A stretch of 64,000 nt of DNA, from assembly GCA_050485685.1 (NCBI GenBank), contig JBJHBW010000012.1:1-64000 (forward strand). The letters are read 5' to 3'. The notes beneath the pieces were generated by a model. That model did no database searches, was not told the origin of the DNA, and worked only from the letters and a program-made list of their open reading frames with translations. The position numbers and the translations under genes are program-made. Each line of letters starts with the position of its first letter. Position 1 is the first letter of the stretch. Below are positions 16,937 through 24,941 of this stretch, piece after piece. This DNA is from JBJHBP01 sp050485685 (GTDB lineage Bacteria; Pseudomonadota; Gammaproteobacteria; Steroidobacterales; Rariloculaceae).

Positions 16937-17881
16937 TCAGATGTCGGGCTTGAATCCTTCGGGTTTCACGATGAGCACGTCACACGGCAACCGGTCCAGC
17001 ATCTTTTCCGCAGTGCTGCCAAGGAAGAGTCTTCTGACCGCACTGCGCGATATGGCGCCCATCACAACGAGATCCGCATGAACTTCATCGGCAACATCGA
17101 GCAGCACCTCGTGCGCCGGCCCCTGATGGATATGCAGGTTTTCGCGGCCGAGTGCATGTTCGTCAACGAGCTTGTGAACGGCACGGGTGTGGGTCGACTT
17201 CAGCGTATCGATAAGTTCGCGCGCGGGGACCGCCAGCGGCATGGTCACGGCATCCGCCGATACGGCCAGTGCGGGCGCCGGATCGAACGCATGGCAGACA
17301 TGCAGCGTGCCGCCCATGGATACGCAGTAGTTCTCGGCTGCTTCCAGGATGCGATCGTCGAGCTCGGCGGGCTTGTCGTGTTCGTGCAGGGGGTCCACGG
17401 CTGCGATGACCTGTGGATGAGCAGCGGCCTCCCGGGGTTTCACCAGCAGAACCTTGCAGGGACAGTTGCGAATCAGGTTCCAGTCGGTGTTGGAGAAGAT
17501 GGAGCGCTTGAACGCCGAATGATAATGAGTGTCCTTGACCAGCAGGTCAGCACCGGCGCTGATGACCTTGCGGACGATGCCTTCATGCAACGGGTGATCC
17601 CAGATCACGTCCTGCCTGACAGTAACATCATGGCGTGCTGCCACGCTGTCCGCGAGTTCGTTGAGGCGCTTGCGATGAGTGGCGAGCATGTTGCTGCGCG
17701 CCTGGTTCAGCGATTTCTCGTCGAAGAACCTTTCGCCGGCAAGATACTGATCGTAATCGCAGATGAACAGCTCGAGTATCGCGCCGCAATTCGCAGCCAG
17801 CTGCGCTGCGCGTTCGAGTGCCGGCTGGACCTCAGTGGTGGGATCAATTACGGCAAGTATGTGTTTCGCATATGCGGGCAT
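16937..17881 (-). CDS. Universal stress protein, tandem-domain
   Basis: About 314 residues, two Usp domains; the first starts with KHILAVIDPTTEVQPALERA and the second ends with LVVMGAISRSAVRRLFLGST, which has the G-x2-R-x9-GST type of nucleotide-binding loop. I start it at ATG 17881 because GGAGG lies 10 nt upstream; an in-frame ATG at 17938 would add 19 poorly conserved residues and would put a FixJ-like box too close to the gene. It is divergent from fixL with about 96 bp between starts and convergent with the previous Usp. Confidence 0.88.
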   Translation of the reverse strand: MPAYAKHILAVIDPTTEVQPALERAAQLAANCGAILELFICDYDQYLAGERFFDEKSLNQARSNMLATHRKRLNELADSVAARHDVTVRQDVIWDHPLHEGIVRKVISAGADLLVKDTHYHSAFKRSIFSNTDWNLIRNCPCKVLLVKPREAAAHPQVIAAVDPLHEHDKPAELDDRILEAAENYCVSMGGTLHVCHAFDPAPALAVSADAVTMPLAVPARELIDTLKSTHTRAVHKLVDEHALGRENLHIHQGPAHEVLLDVADEVHADLVVMGAISRSAVRRLFLGSTAEKMLDRLPCDVLIVKPEGFKPDI

Positions 17882-17971
17882 TGTGCCGGGGCCTCCAAGG
17901 ATGATGTCGACGCTGTAGCGCGTTGTTGCGCTCATCATAGTTTGTCTTCTGCGACGGTATGCTGACGGAAA

Positions 17972-17979
17972 CTACGTAT
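17972..17979 (-). promoter_or_regulatory. FixJ-box-like motif between a universal stress gene and fixL
   Basis: Reverse strand ATACGTAG within CATACGTAGTTTCCGTC, identical over 12 bases (ATACGTAGTTTC) to the hsp20 site. It lies 91 bp from the Usp start at 17881 and overlaps the fixL start codon, so it more likely serves the Usp gene, and perhaps limits fixL expression. Confidence 0.5.
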
Positions 17980-19111
17980 GCTTGAGGCGCCACGCAAGTC
18001 AGCCACTATCAACTGGTCCGCAGCGGAACTTGCGGCCTTGCTGGACGCAGCGGTGGACGCGATTGTCGTTATCGACGAGAGCGGGCGTATCAATGCTTTC
18101 AATCCGGCTGCGGAAAGAATATTCGGATACCCGTCCGCCGATGTCATCGATCAGCCTGTATCCATGCTGATGCCGGAACCTTATGCAACCGAACACCAGT
18201 CCTACGTTGAACGCTATGTTCATTCCGGGCAGGCCCATGTCATTGGACGGGGCAGGGACGTGGAAGGCAGGCGTGCCAGTGGCGAGGTTTTTCCAATCAG
18301 CCTGTCCATTGGCGAGGCGAGAAGCGAAGGCAGCCGCAGATTCGTCGGCATCATCCGGGACCGGACGGCAGATAAGGAGATCGAGCGCAATACCCGTTCC
18401 CTGGAAGCAAGGCTCACGCATGTCGGACGCTTTCATCTGCTCGGCGAAATGGCTTCCGGTATTGCGCACGAGATCAACCAGCCCTTGAGCGCCATTACGA
18501 TGTACGCGGAAGCCGCGAAGCGTCTGATGCAACGCGATCCGCCGGACATGTCGGCGCTGGCAAGGACCTGCGATCGCGTTGCAGATCAGGCGAGGCGAGC
18601 CAGCGAAGTCATCGCAAACCTGCGCAGCTTTCTGCGCAAGCACGAAGTGCAAACGGAACCCGTGGATGTGAATTCTCTGATCAGCGATGTGATGAACCTC
18701 ATCGAAGCCGACGCGCATGCTGAAGGTATTGTCGTGTCGGTACAGCTGGGTGAGGATGTGCCCCGGGTCAATGCCGATTGCATACAGCTTCAGCAGGTGG
18801 TCATGAACCTGACGCGCAATGCGGTCGACGCGATGCGGTACGGCCTGCGCAAGAAGAAGGGAATCCATATCAGGACGGAACGAGCCGACGATGGTGGCGC
18901 GAGCATCGAAGTACTGGATTTTGGCCATGGTGTGCCGAAGTCGCTCGCGGACAGCATATTTCATCCCTTCGTGACGACGAAGCAGGACGGGCTGGGTGTG
19001 GGTCTTGCGATCAGCCGTACGATCGCTGAATCGTACGGCGGCACTCTCACTTTCTCGGACAACCCCGAGGGCGGTGCGCGCTTCGTCGTTCGCCTCCCGT
19101 CGGCCTGGTAA
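17978..19111 (+). CDS. fixL: FixL-like oxygen-sensing PAS histidine kinase (predicted haem protein)
   Basis: A 377-residue soluble kinase with a PAS domain at about 14-130, phosphoacceptor helix with His164 (ASGIAHEINQPLSAI), N-box NLTRNAVDAM and glycine loops DFGHGVP and GLGVGLAIS. The PAS core LMPEPYATEHQSYVERY aligns with B. japonicum FixL: His73 matches the haem ligand His200, Arg79 matches Arg206, and Arg93 matches Arg220, with exactly the same spacing (6 and 20 residues). This strongly suggests haem-based O2 sensing. It lacks the membrane helices of rhizobial S. meliloti FixL, like the B. japonicum form. Followed 13 bp later by fixJ. Haem binding is inference from alignment. Confidence 0.88.
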   Translation: MLEAPRKSATINWSAAELAALLDAAVDAIVVIDESGRINAFNPAAERIFGYPSADVIDQPVSMLMPEPYATEHQSYVERYVHSGQAHVIGRGRDVEGRRASGEVFPISLSIGEARSEGSRRFVGIIRDRTADKEIERNTRSLEARLTHVGRFHLLGEMASGIAHEINQPLSAITMYAEAAKRLMQRDPPDMSALARTCDRVADQARRASEVIANLRSFLRKHEVQTEPVDVNSLISDVMNLIEADAHAEGIVVSVQLGEDVPRVNADCIQLQQVVMNLTRNAVDAMRYGLRKKKGIHIRTERADDGGASIEVLDFGHGVPKSLADSIFHPFVTTKQDGLGVGLAISRTIAESYGGTLTFSDNPEGGARFVVRLPSAW

Positions 19112-19124
19112 TTCTCGACCCGTA

Positions 19125-19757
19125 ATGAGCGTTGCCATGAAAGACAGTGAAGGACTGGTTTATGTCGTCGATGACGACGAGGCCGTCAGGGACGCTGTCG
19201 GCCTGCTGCTCGAAGCATCGGGCCTCGCCTGCCGGGTCTTTGGTTCGGCCAGCGAGTTTCTGGAGGCGCTTGATCCGGGGCAGCACGCATGTCTTGTTGC
19301 GGATATCAGGATGCCAGGACTCAGCGGCCTGGAGTTGCAGGAACACCTGAACCGGCAGGGCATATCGATCCCTGTCATTTTCATCACCGGCCATGGTGAT
19401 GTGCCCATGGCTGTCAATGCGATGAAGGCCGGTGCCTTCGATTTCATCCAGAAGCCTTTTCGCGAGCAGAATCTGATCAGTCGCATACACAAGGCGCTGG
19501 AGAAGGACCGGGACCTTCGTGAACAGCAGAGTTCCGTGTCGGCGATACGCAGGAAGCTGGCGACACTGACACCGCGCGAGACCGAAGTCATGCAGCGTGT
19601 GGTCAACGGTCAGGCAAACAAGGTGATTGCATTTGATCTTGGCGTCAGCCAGCGTACCGTGGAACTGCACAGAGCACGGGTGATGCGCAAGCTGGGCATG
19701 CGCTCGCTGGCAGATCTGGTTCGCGTCGTGGGTTCGGTGGACAAGCCCGACAGCTAG
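19125..19757 (+). CDS. fixJ: FixJ-like response regulator
   Basis: A 210-residue two-domain regulator. The receiver (about 10-125) has the acidic pair VVDDDEA, phosphoacceptor Asp60 in VADIRMPG, Thr in FITGHGD and Lys in FDFIQKPF. The LuxR/FixJ-type helix-turn-helix (about 143-205) contains LTPRETEVMQRVVNGQANKV and VSQRTVELHRARVM. It is the partner of the upstream haem kinase. ATG 19125 is used; ATG 19137 is nearly as good. Several FixJ-box-like motifs in the surrounding 14 kb are candidate targets. Confidence 0.9.
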   Translation: MSVAMKDSEGLVYVVDDDEAVRDAVGLLLEASGLACRVFGSASEFLEALDPGQHACLVADIRMPGLSGLELQEHLNRQGISIPVIFITGHGDVPMAVNAMKAGAFDFIQKPFREQNLISRIHKALEKDRDLREQQSSVSAIRRKLATLTPRETEVMQRVVNGQANKVIAFDLGVSQRTVELHRARVMRKLGMRSLADLVRVVGSVDKPDS

Positions 19758-19783
19758 CTCAGACTGCGCTGCGGCCGGGGGCG

Positions 19784-20209
19784 TCAGTCCCGATACTGGA
19801 GCTGCGACAGAAACTCCGTCAGGGCGGCAATACGGAGCGCGACATCTTCCCCGGATTGTCGCGTATCGGCTCCGGTGGCGAACACGTCTCCCCACACCGG
19901 CATGTGCCGGTCGCCATGGGCGGCGGGCGTTGTTCGACCATCGATATATGCAGCAACAGCCTCCAGAGGAAACGTACCGTCGTTGCGACTGGCCAGTGTG
20001 CGCAGGTTCGGGATCGTGACCCGCATCGCCGATGCGACCGGGCCATCACCTTCGCCGGCGATACCGTGACAGGCTGCGCAGTTGTTTCTGTACAGGGTTG
20101 CGCCGTCGGGTGCGGCCGGCTGCTGCGCCGCAGCCGTATGCGCGATGGCTAAAGCGGCAAGCGTGAGAACGAATCTCGGGAAATTCTGCATAAGCAAGGT
20201 AGTGGCCAT
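19784..20209 (-). CDS. Periplasmic class I cytochrome c
   Basis: 141 residues with a signal peptide (about 1-28, cleavage near HTAAAQQ), a single haem site CAACH (Cys44, Cys47, His48) and a probable distal Met in RHMPVWGD. It is a small electron carrier in the periplasm. The start at 20209 directly follows the stop of the upstream 77-residue gene; an ATG at 20191 is an alternative. It is the last of a three-gene operon divergent from phosphoketolase, so it may share low-oxygen control. Confidence 0.82.
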   Translation of the reverse strand: MATTLLMQNFPRFVLTLAALAIAHTAAAQQPAAPDGATLYRNNCAACHGIAGEGDGPVASAMRVTIPNLRTLASRNDGTFPLEAVAAYIDGRTTPAAHGDRHMPVWGDVFATGADTRQSGEDVALRIAALTEFLSQLQYRD

Positions 20210-20443
20210 TCAGTCCGGTTTGTCCTGTGGCGTCGGCTCCGGATAGACGCCGTGTCGGTAAATGGAATTCAGCAGCTGAGTTTCGTTCAGAATCGCCGGG
20301 TCGTAGTCGATGGTGAGCGTGTGGCTACGACTGCGGTCGAAGTGAATAGCATGAATGCCGGCTTCGGCTGTCAGTTCCTGCTCCAGCGATTCGTGGTCAA
20401 TGTGTTTCAGATCTTCCCGCAGGGTAACGGACACGGTTTTCAT
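20210..20443 (-). CDS. Small protein of unknown function, HMA-fold-like
   Basis: A 77-residue acidic protein. The pattern of an N-terminal strand MKTVSVTL, helix ESLEQELTAEAG, strand and ITIDYDP-like turn (TLTIDYDPAILNETQLLNSI) resembles the ferredoxin-like fold of heavy-metal-associated domains, but it has no CxxC and no cysteine at all, so metal binding as in CopZ is not expected. It overlaps the upstream DUF2934-type gene by one base and abuts the cytochrome gene, so the three are translated together. Confidence 0.65.
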   Translation of the reverse strand: MKTVSVTLREDLKHIDHESLEQELTAEAGIHAIHFDRSRSHTLTIDYDPAILNETQLLNSIYRHGVYPEPTPQDKPD

Positions 20444-20748
20444 CAGTCTGCACTCTTACGGGGCGCAATCTTGCGGGCTTTTTTCTTTGTCTTTGCCTTC
20501 GCGGGCGTCGGCTTATCCGCGTTGGTCTTGGCCTGAGACGCGCGCTTCGTACATGGTTCCGCAGCGGGTTGTCTCAGGCGATGATCAACTTCCTTTTCGG
20601 CTGCGAGCCAGTCTGTCACTGAGTCGCCACCCGAGAATCCACGCCGTTCTGCTCGAAAGTAAGCGGCCTCCGCGATCATGCGTTCGCGTTCTGCGGCTTT
20701 CCTGCCAGTGGATTTCGAAGCCTTTATTTTGCTGCCTGACTTCGTCAT
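20443..20748 (-). CDS. Small basic protein with DUF2934-like segment
   Basis: About 101 residues. A DUF2934-like core RERMIAEAAYFRAERRGFSG followed by SVTDWLAAEKEVDHRL sits at about 21-60 and is flanked by a Lys/Ala/Pro-rich C-terminal tail (KAKTKKKARKIAPRKS) that looks nucleic-acid binding or disordered. Function unknown. Possible starts are GTG 20760, ATG 20751 and ATG 20748; I chose the last because AGGT precedes it. First gene of the operon leading to the cytochrome, divergent from phosphoketolase over a region with two TACGTA boxes. Confidence 0.65.
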   Translation of the reverse strand: MTKSGSKIKASKSTGRKAAERERMIAEAAYFRAERRGFSGGDSVTDWLAAEKEVDHRLRQPAAEPCTKRASQAKTNADKPTPAKAKTKKKARKIAPRKSAD

Positions 20749-20786
20749 CATGACCTGCACTTTATGAGGCGCCTTTGCAGGCCGTC

Positions 20787-20806
20787 ACTACGTAGTAGTA
20801 CGTACC
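20787..20806. promoter_or_regulatory. Double FixJ-box-like site between the DUF2934 operon and xfp
   Basis: ACTACGTAGT (a perfect 10-bp palindrome) is followed immediately by AGTACGTACC, so the two TACGTA cores are exactly 10 bp apart, one helical turn. The pair lies 81-100 bp before the phosphoketolase start and 39-58 bp before the divergent DUF2934 start. Confidence 0.5.
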
Positions 20807-20886
20807 GGATCTGTCACGTGCCGGGTCCGGTACGAATCAGGCACAGTGGTGGGGCGGCGCTGTACCCGCGACCGGATTACAGATTC

Positions 20887-23259
20887 ATGACGTACTCGAC
20901 AGACGATTCACGGATAAAGGCCCTGCACCTTTGGTGGCGCGCAGCGAACTACCTTTCCGTAGGACAGATCTACCTGCTCGCGAATCCCCTGCTGCGTAAG
21001 CCGCTTGCGATCGAACACACCAAGCCGCGACTGCTCGGCCATTGGGGGACGACCCCGGGGCTGAATTTCATCTACGTGCACCTGAACCGGATCATTCGCG
21101 AGCTGGATCTGGATATGATTTTTCTGGCGGGGCCGGGGCATGGCGGGCCCGCGATGGTGGCCAATGCGTGGCTGGACGGAACCTACAGCGAGCTGTATCC
21201 GGAAGTGTCACTCGATGCCGAGGGCATGCAGCGGCTGTTCAAGCAGTTCTCCTTTCCGGGCGGTATTCCCAGTCACTGTGCACCGGAAGTGCCGGGGTCC
21301 ATACATGAAGGAGGCGAGCTCGGTTACGTGCTTGCGCACGCTTTCGGCGCGGCGTTCGATAACCCGGACCTGATCGTGGCCAGCGTCATCGGTGACGGCG
21401 AAGCGGAAACCGGGCCACTTGCAGCCAGCTGGCATTCGAACAAGTTTCTCAATCCTGTCCGTGATGGTGCGGTGCTGCCCATTCTTCACCTGAACGGCTG
21501 GAAGATCGCCAACCCGACGTTGCTGGCGCGGATGGATGATGACGAACTGACTTCGCTGTTTCGCGGTTACGGCTATGAGCCATGGTTCGTGGAAGGTGAC
21601 GAACCGTATGGCATGCATGTGCGCATGGCCGACACGCTGGATGCGGTCGTGGCGCGTATCCGCTCCATACAGGACGAGGCGCGCGACGGCGGGTTCTCGG
21701 CGCGTCCGCGCTGGCCGATGATTGTGTTGCGCACGCCCAAAGGCTGGACGGGACCGAAGGAGACAGACGGATTGCCGGCCGAAGGCAGCTGGCGCTCGCA
21801 CCAGGTGCCGTTATCAGCGCTGCGGGACAAGCCGGCGCAGCTCAAGGCGCTGGAGGAGTGGCTGCGCAGTTACGGACCGGAAGAGCTTTTCGACACCGAG
21901 GGCCGGCCGGTGGCGGCGCTGCTGGATCAGGTGCCGCCCGGTGACAGGCGCATGAGCGCCAATCCCCATGCCAACGGTGGCCTGCTGCTCAAGGATCTGC
22001 GCATGCCGGACTTTCGCAGCTACGCCGTGCAGGTGGATAGACCAGGCGAAGAGTACGGAGAAGCGACCCGTGTACTGGGGCGCTTTCTGCGCGACGTGTT
22101 TCGCCGTAATGAAAAGTCAGCCAATTTCAGGCTGTTCGGGCCGGATGAAACGGCCTCGAATCGGCTCGATGCGGTTTTCGAAGCTACCGCCAAAGCCAGC
22201 ACCGGGCCGTTCATACCCATGGATGAGCATCTGGCGCCGGACGGGAGGGTCATGGAGGTGCTCTCGGAGCACCTCTGTCAGGGCTGGCTGGAGGGCTATC
22301 TGCTGACCGGCAGGCACGGGTTCTTCTCGTGCTATGAGGCGTTTATTCATATTGTCGATTCGATGTTCAATCAGCACGCCAAGTGGCTCAAGGTCAGTGG
22401 CGAGATTCCGTGGCGCCGTCCGGTGGCATCGCTGAACTATCTGCTGACCTCGCACGTCTGGCGCCAGGATCACAACGGATTCAGTCATCAGGATCCGGGC
22501 TTCATCGACCATGCGGTGAACAAGAAAGCCGACGTCATTCGGGTCTACCTGCCGCCGGACGCCAACTCACTGCTGTATGTGGCGGACAAGTGCCTGCGTT
22601 CTCGCGACTTCATCAATATCATCGTGGCCGGCAAGCAGCAGCAGCTTCAGTATCTGGACATGGACGCAGCGATTCGGCATTGCGAGGCCGGCGTCGGCAT
22701 CTGGGAATGGGCCAGCAATGACAAGGGCAGCGAACCGGATGTGGTGATGGCCTGTGCCGGTGACGTCCCCACGCTGGAGACGCTGGCCGCCGTATCACTG
22801 TTGCGGGAGTACTTTCCGGACCTGAAGGTTCGGGTCGTCAATGTCGTCGACCTGATGGCACTGCAGCCGGAAACCGAACATCCCCACGGGCTATCGGATC
22901 GCGATTTCGACACGATTTTCACCGACAGCAAGCCCATCATATTTGCCTATCACGGTTACCCATGGCTGATTCACCGGCTGACCTACCGTCGAACCAATCA
23001 CGCCAATCTCCATGTCAGGGGCTACAAGGAGGAAGGCACCACGACCACGCCTTTCGACATGGCGGTCCTGAACGACCTGGATCGCTTTCATCTGGTGGGA
23101 GATGTCATCGACCGTGTGCCCCGCCTGGGTCCTCTGGCCGCATATGCCAAGCAGGCCATCAGGGATCGTCTGATCGATCACCGGCAATATATTCATGAGT
23201 TTGGACAGGATATGCCGGACATCAGGGATTGGGTCTGGAAGCACCACGAGTCGGACTGA
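20887..23259 (+). CDS. xfp: Phosphoketolase (xylulose 5-phosphate/fructose 6-phosphate)
   Basis: Thiamine diphosphate enzyme cleaving xylulose 5-phosphate or fructose 6-phosphate to acetyl phosphate plus a sugar phosphate. The 790-residue length is standard. Signatures include LWWRAANYLSVGQIYL near the start, HWGTTPGLNFIYVHLNR, SHCAPEVPGSIHEGGELGY, VIGDGEAETGPLAASWHSNK and the later QDHNGFSHQDPGF. The open frame extends to 20764, but ATG 20887 matches the family start. Acetyl phosphate can be used directly by the acetate kinase at 29273, giving ATP without phosphotransacetylase. Substrate preference cannot be read from sequence. Confidence 0.95.
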   Translation: MTYSTDDSRIKALHLWWRAANYLSVGQIYLLANPLLRKPLAIEHTKPRLLGHWGTTPGLNFIYVHLNRIIRELDLDMIFLAGPGHGGPAMVANAWLDGTYSELYPEVSLDAEGMQRLFKQFSFPGGIPSHCAPEVPGSIHEGGELGYVLAHAFGAAFDNPDLIVASVIGDGEAETGPLAASWHSNKFLNPVRDGAVLPILHLNGWKIANPTLLARMDDDELTSLFRGYGYEPWFVEGDEPYGMHVRMADTLDAVVARIRSIQDEARDGGFSARPRWPMIVLRTPKGWTGPKETDGLPAEGSWRSHQVPLSALRDKPAQLKALEEWLRSYGPEELFDTEGRPVAALLDQVPPGDRRMSANPHANGGLLLKDLRMPDFRSYAVQVDRPGEEYGEATRVLGRFLRDVFRRNEKSANFRLFGPDETASNRLDAVFEATAKASTGPFIPMDEHLAPDGRVMEVLSEHLCQGWLEGYLLTGRHGFFSCYEAFIHIVDSMFNQHAKWLKVSGEIPWRRPVASLNYLLTSHVWRQDHNGFSHQDPGFIDHAVNKKADVIRVYLPPDANSLLYVADKCLRSRDFINIIVAGKQQQLQYLDMDAAIRHCEAGVGIWEWASNDKGSEPDVVMACAGDVPTLETLAAVSLLREYFPDLKVRVVNVVDLMALQPETEHPHGLSDRDFDTIFTDSKPIIFAYHGYPWLIHRLTYRRTNHANLHVRGYKEEGTTTTPFDMAVLNDLDRFHLVGDVIDRVPRLGPLAAYAKQAIRDRLIDHRQYIHEFGQDMPDIRDWVWKHHESD

Positions 23260-23552
23260 CGCGCATAAAGTCTGAATAAATCTGAAGATCGCAGGATTTT
23301 CTGCCCTGTTGCGCTGTCAAACCTCATGAACCGCCATAAAGGGTTGCAGGATGGCGGCTCCTGACCGGCTCTGGCTGGTCATGATCGGGAGGAAGAACAG
23401 GGAATGCTGTTGGTCTGGCGGAACTGGGAAGCCGAAACGGAGCGTCTGACATCGTTCTGTCATCGCGCAACTTCACAATTCTGTTGCCACGCGCGTTGGC
23501 TTGTATCCCCTCTCACGGTATCCTTGCCACCTTTTTCGCATAGTGGGCTCAG
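23260..23552. other. Intergenic region xfp to RND adaptor
   Basis: 293 bases without a supportable gene. There is no clear terminator with a T-run and no FixJ-like box. The last 60 bases are pyrimidine-rich (TCCCCTCTCACGG). I see nothing else in it. Confidence 0.4.
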
Positions 23553-24881
23553 ATGCACAACCAAATCAGGAACATAGCCCTGCTTTCCGTGCTGTTCGCA
23601 TTCGGTTGCGGACAGGCCGAGCAGCAGCAGGGTTGGCAGCAGGGCAATCAGCAGCGCCAGCAGCGAACACCCAGTGTCGAGTCTGTCGAAGTGCTGTTCG
23701 GAACACTGCCGCTGGAAGAGCGCCTTGCCGGTACCGTGCGTGCCCGCATACAAAGCGAGATCTACCCCGAGCTTTCCGGGCCGGTGGTCGAGATCTATGC
23801 GCAGGACGGACAGTTCGTCTCCGCCGGAGACCCGCTGGTGCGTCTGCGTTCGACCGAGATCGAGGAACGGCTGCGCCAGGCCGAATCAGGGCTTGAGGTG
23901 GCTGAGGCGCGAGTGCGTCAGTCCGAAACCAATCTCGAGCGGCTGCAGACGAATCTCAATCGCCTTGAGACGCTGGCCGAGCGTGGGCTGACCAGCATGA
24001 CGGATCTGGATAACGCCCGCGCTGACGTTGCTTCCGCACGTGCGGACCTGGACCTGATCCGGGCACAGCGGGATCAGGCCGCATCGCAGATCAACGAGCG
24101 TCGTATGGAGCTGGGACACACCGTCGTCCGCGCTCCGATCACCGGCATGGTCGGCAACATGGCCGCCGAAATCGGCCAGAACGTCAACACCGGCACCAGG
24201 CTGGCGGTGATCGGTGACCCTTCGGCCATGAGAGTGCGTGTGACGCTGACCGAAAGAATGCTCACTTATATTACCGCCGGCACCAATGTGCATATCGTTT
24301 CGGAGCTTGCGCCGGACAACGTGATTCAGGCCAGCATCAGTCGCGTTTCTCCGTTCCTGAACCCGGTCACCCATTCCACCGAAGCCGAGATCGACATCGA
24401 AGACCATCAGGATTTCCTGCGTCCCGGCATGTTCGTGACGGTCGACGTCCTTTACGGCGAAAGCTCGCTTGCGGCCCTGATTCCCAATGCCGCGATCTAT
24501 CGCGATCCGCGGGACGGTCGCGAGGGTGTGTATGTCACCCGTCGCAGCGAACTGCTGGAAGCTCACGGGATGGTCGATGACGACCTGGTCGATGGAGAAG
24601 AACTGCTGCGTCTGTCATTTCAGGACGCCGAGACTTTTCCGGTCGAGTTTGTCCCGGTGAATGTGGTTGCGCGCGGTCGCATGCTGTCCGGTGTGACCGG
24701 CGTGGAGCCGGGGGACTGGGTGGTCACCATGGGCCATCGCATGCTCAGCAGTCGCAACGCGCCTGCAGCCATCATTCAGCCGACGCCCTGGGATCACATC
24801 ATGAACCTGCAGCAGATGCAGAGCCGTGACCTGCTGAACATCATCGTCGAGCGTGTCGCCAGCCGCGATTTCGGCGGTTAG
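23553..24881 (+). CDS. RND efflux periplasmic adaptor (membrane fusion) lipoprotein
   Basis: 442 residues. Lipobox LFAFGCG with Cys19 anchors it to the inner membrane; residues 20-40 form a Gln-rich linker (QAEQQQGWQQGNQQRQQ). Then come the lipoyl half-motif (GPVVEIYAQDGQFVSAGDPL), a long coiled-coil hairpin (about 105-190), the second lipoyl half (VRAPITGMVGNMAAEIGQNV) and the beta-barrel domain. It connects the pump at 24942 to an outer-membrane channel, which is not encoded here. Start ATG 23553 gives a normal signal sequence. The exported compound is unknown. Confidence 0.9.
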   Translation: MHNQIRNIALLSVLFAFGCGQAEQQQGWQQGNQQRQQRTPSVESVEVLFGTLPLEERLAGTVRARIQSEIYPELSGPVVEIYAQDGQFVSAGDPLVRLRSTEIEERLRQAESGLEVAEARVRQSETNLERLQTNLNRLETLAERGLTSMTDLDNARADVASARADLDLIRAQRDQAASQINERRMELGHTVVRAPITGMVGNMAAEIGQNVNTGTRLAVIGDPSAMRVRVTLTERMLTYITAGTNVHIVSELAPDNVIQASISRVSPFLNPVTHSTEAEIDIEDHQDFLRPGMFVTVDVLYGESSLAALIPNAAIYRDPRDGREGVYVTRRSELLEAHGMVDDDLVDGEELLRLSFQDAETFPVEFVPVNVVARGRMLSGVTGVEPGDWVVTMGHRMLSSRNAPAAIIQPTPWDHIMNLQQMQSRDLLNIIVERVASRDFGG

Positions 24882-24941
24882 TAGATGGTCGGTCGATAAA
24901 AGTCACGCGGCAAGAGCAGGCATCGAGGGGGAACCGGACAA

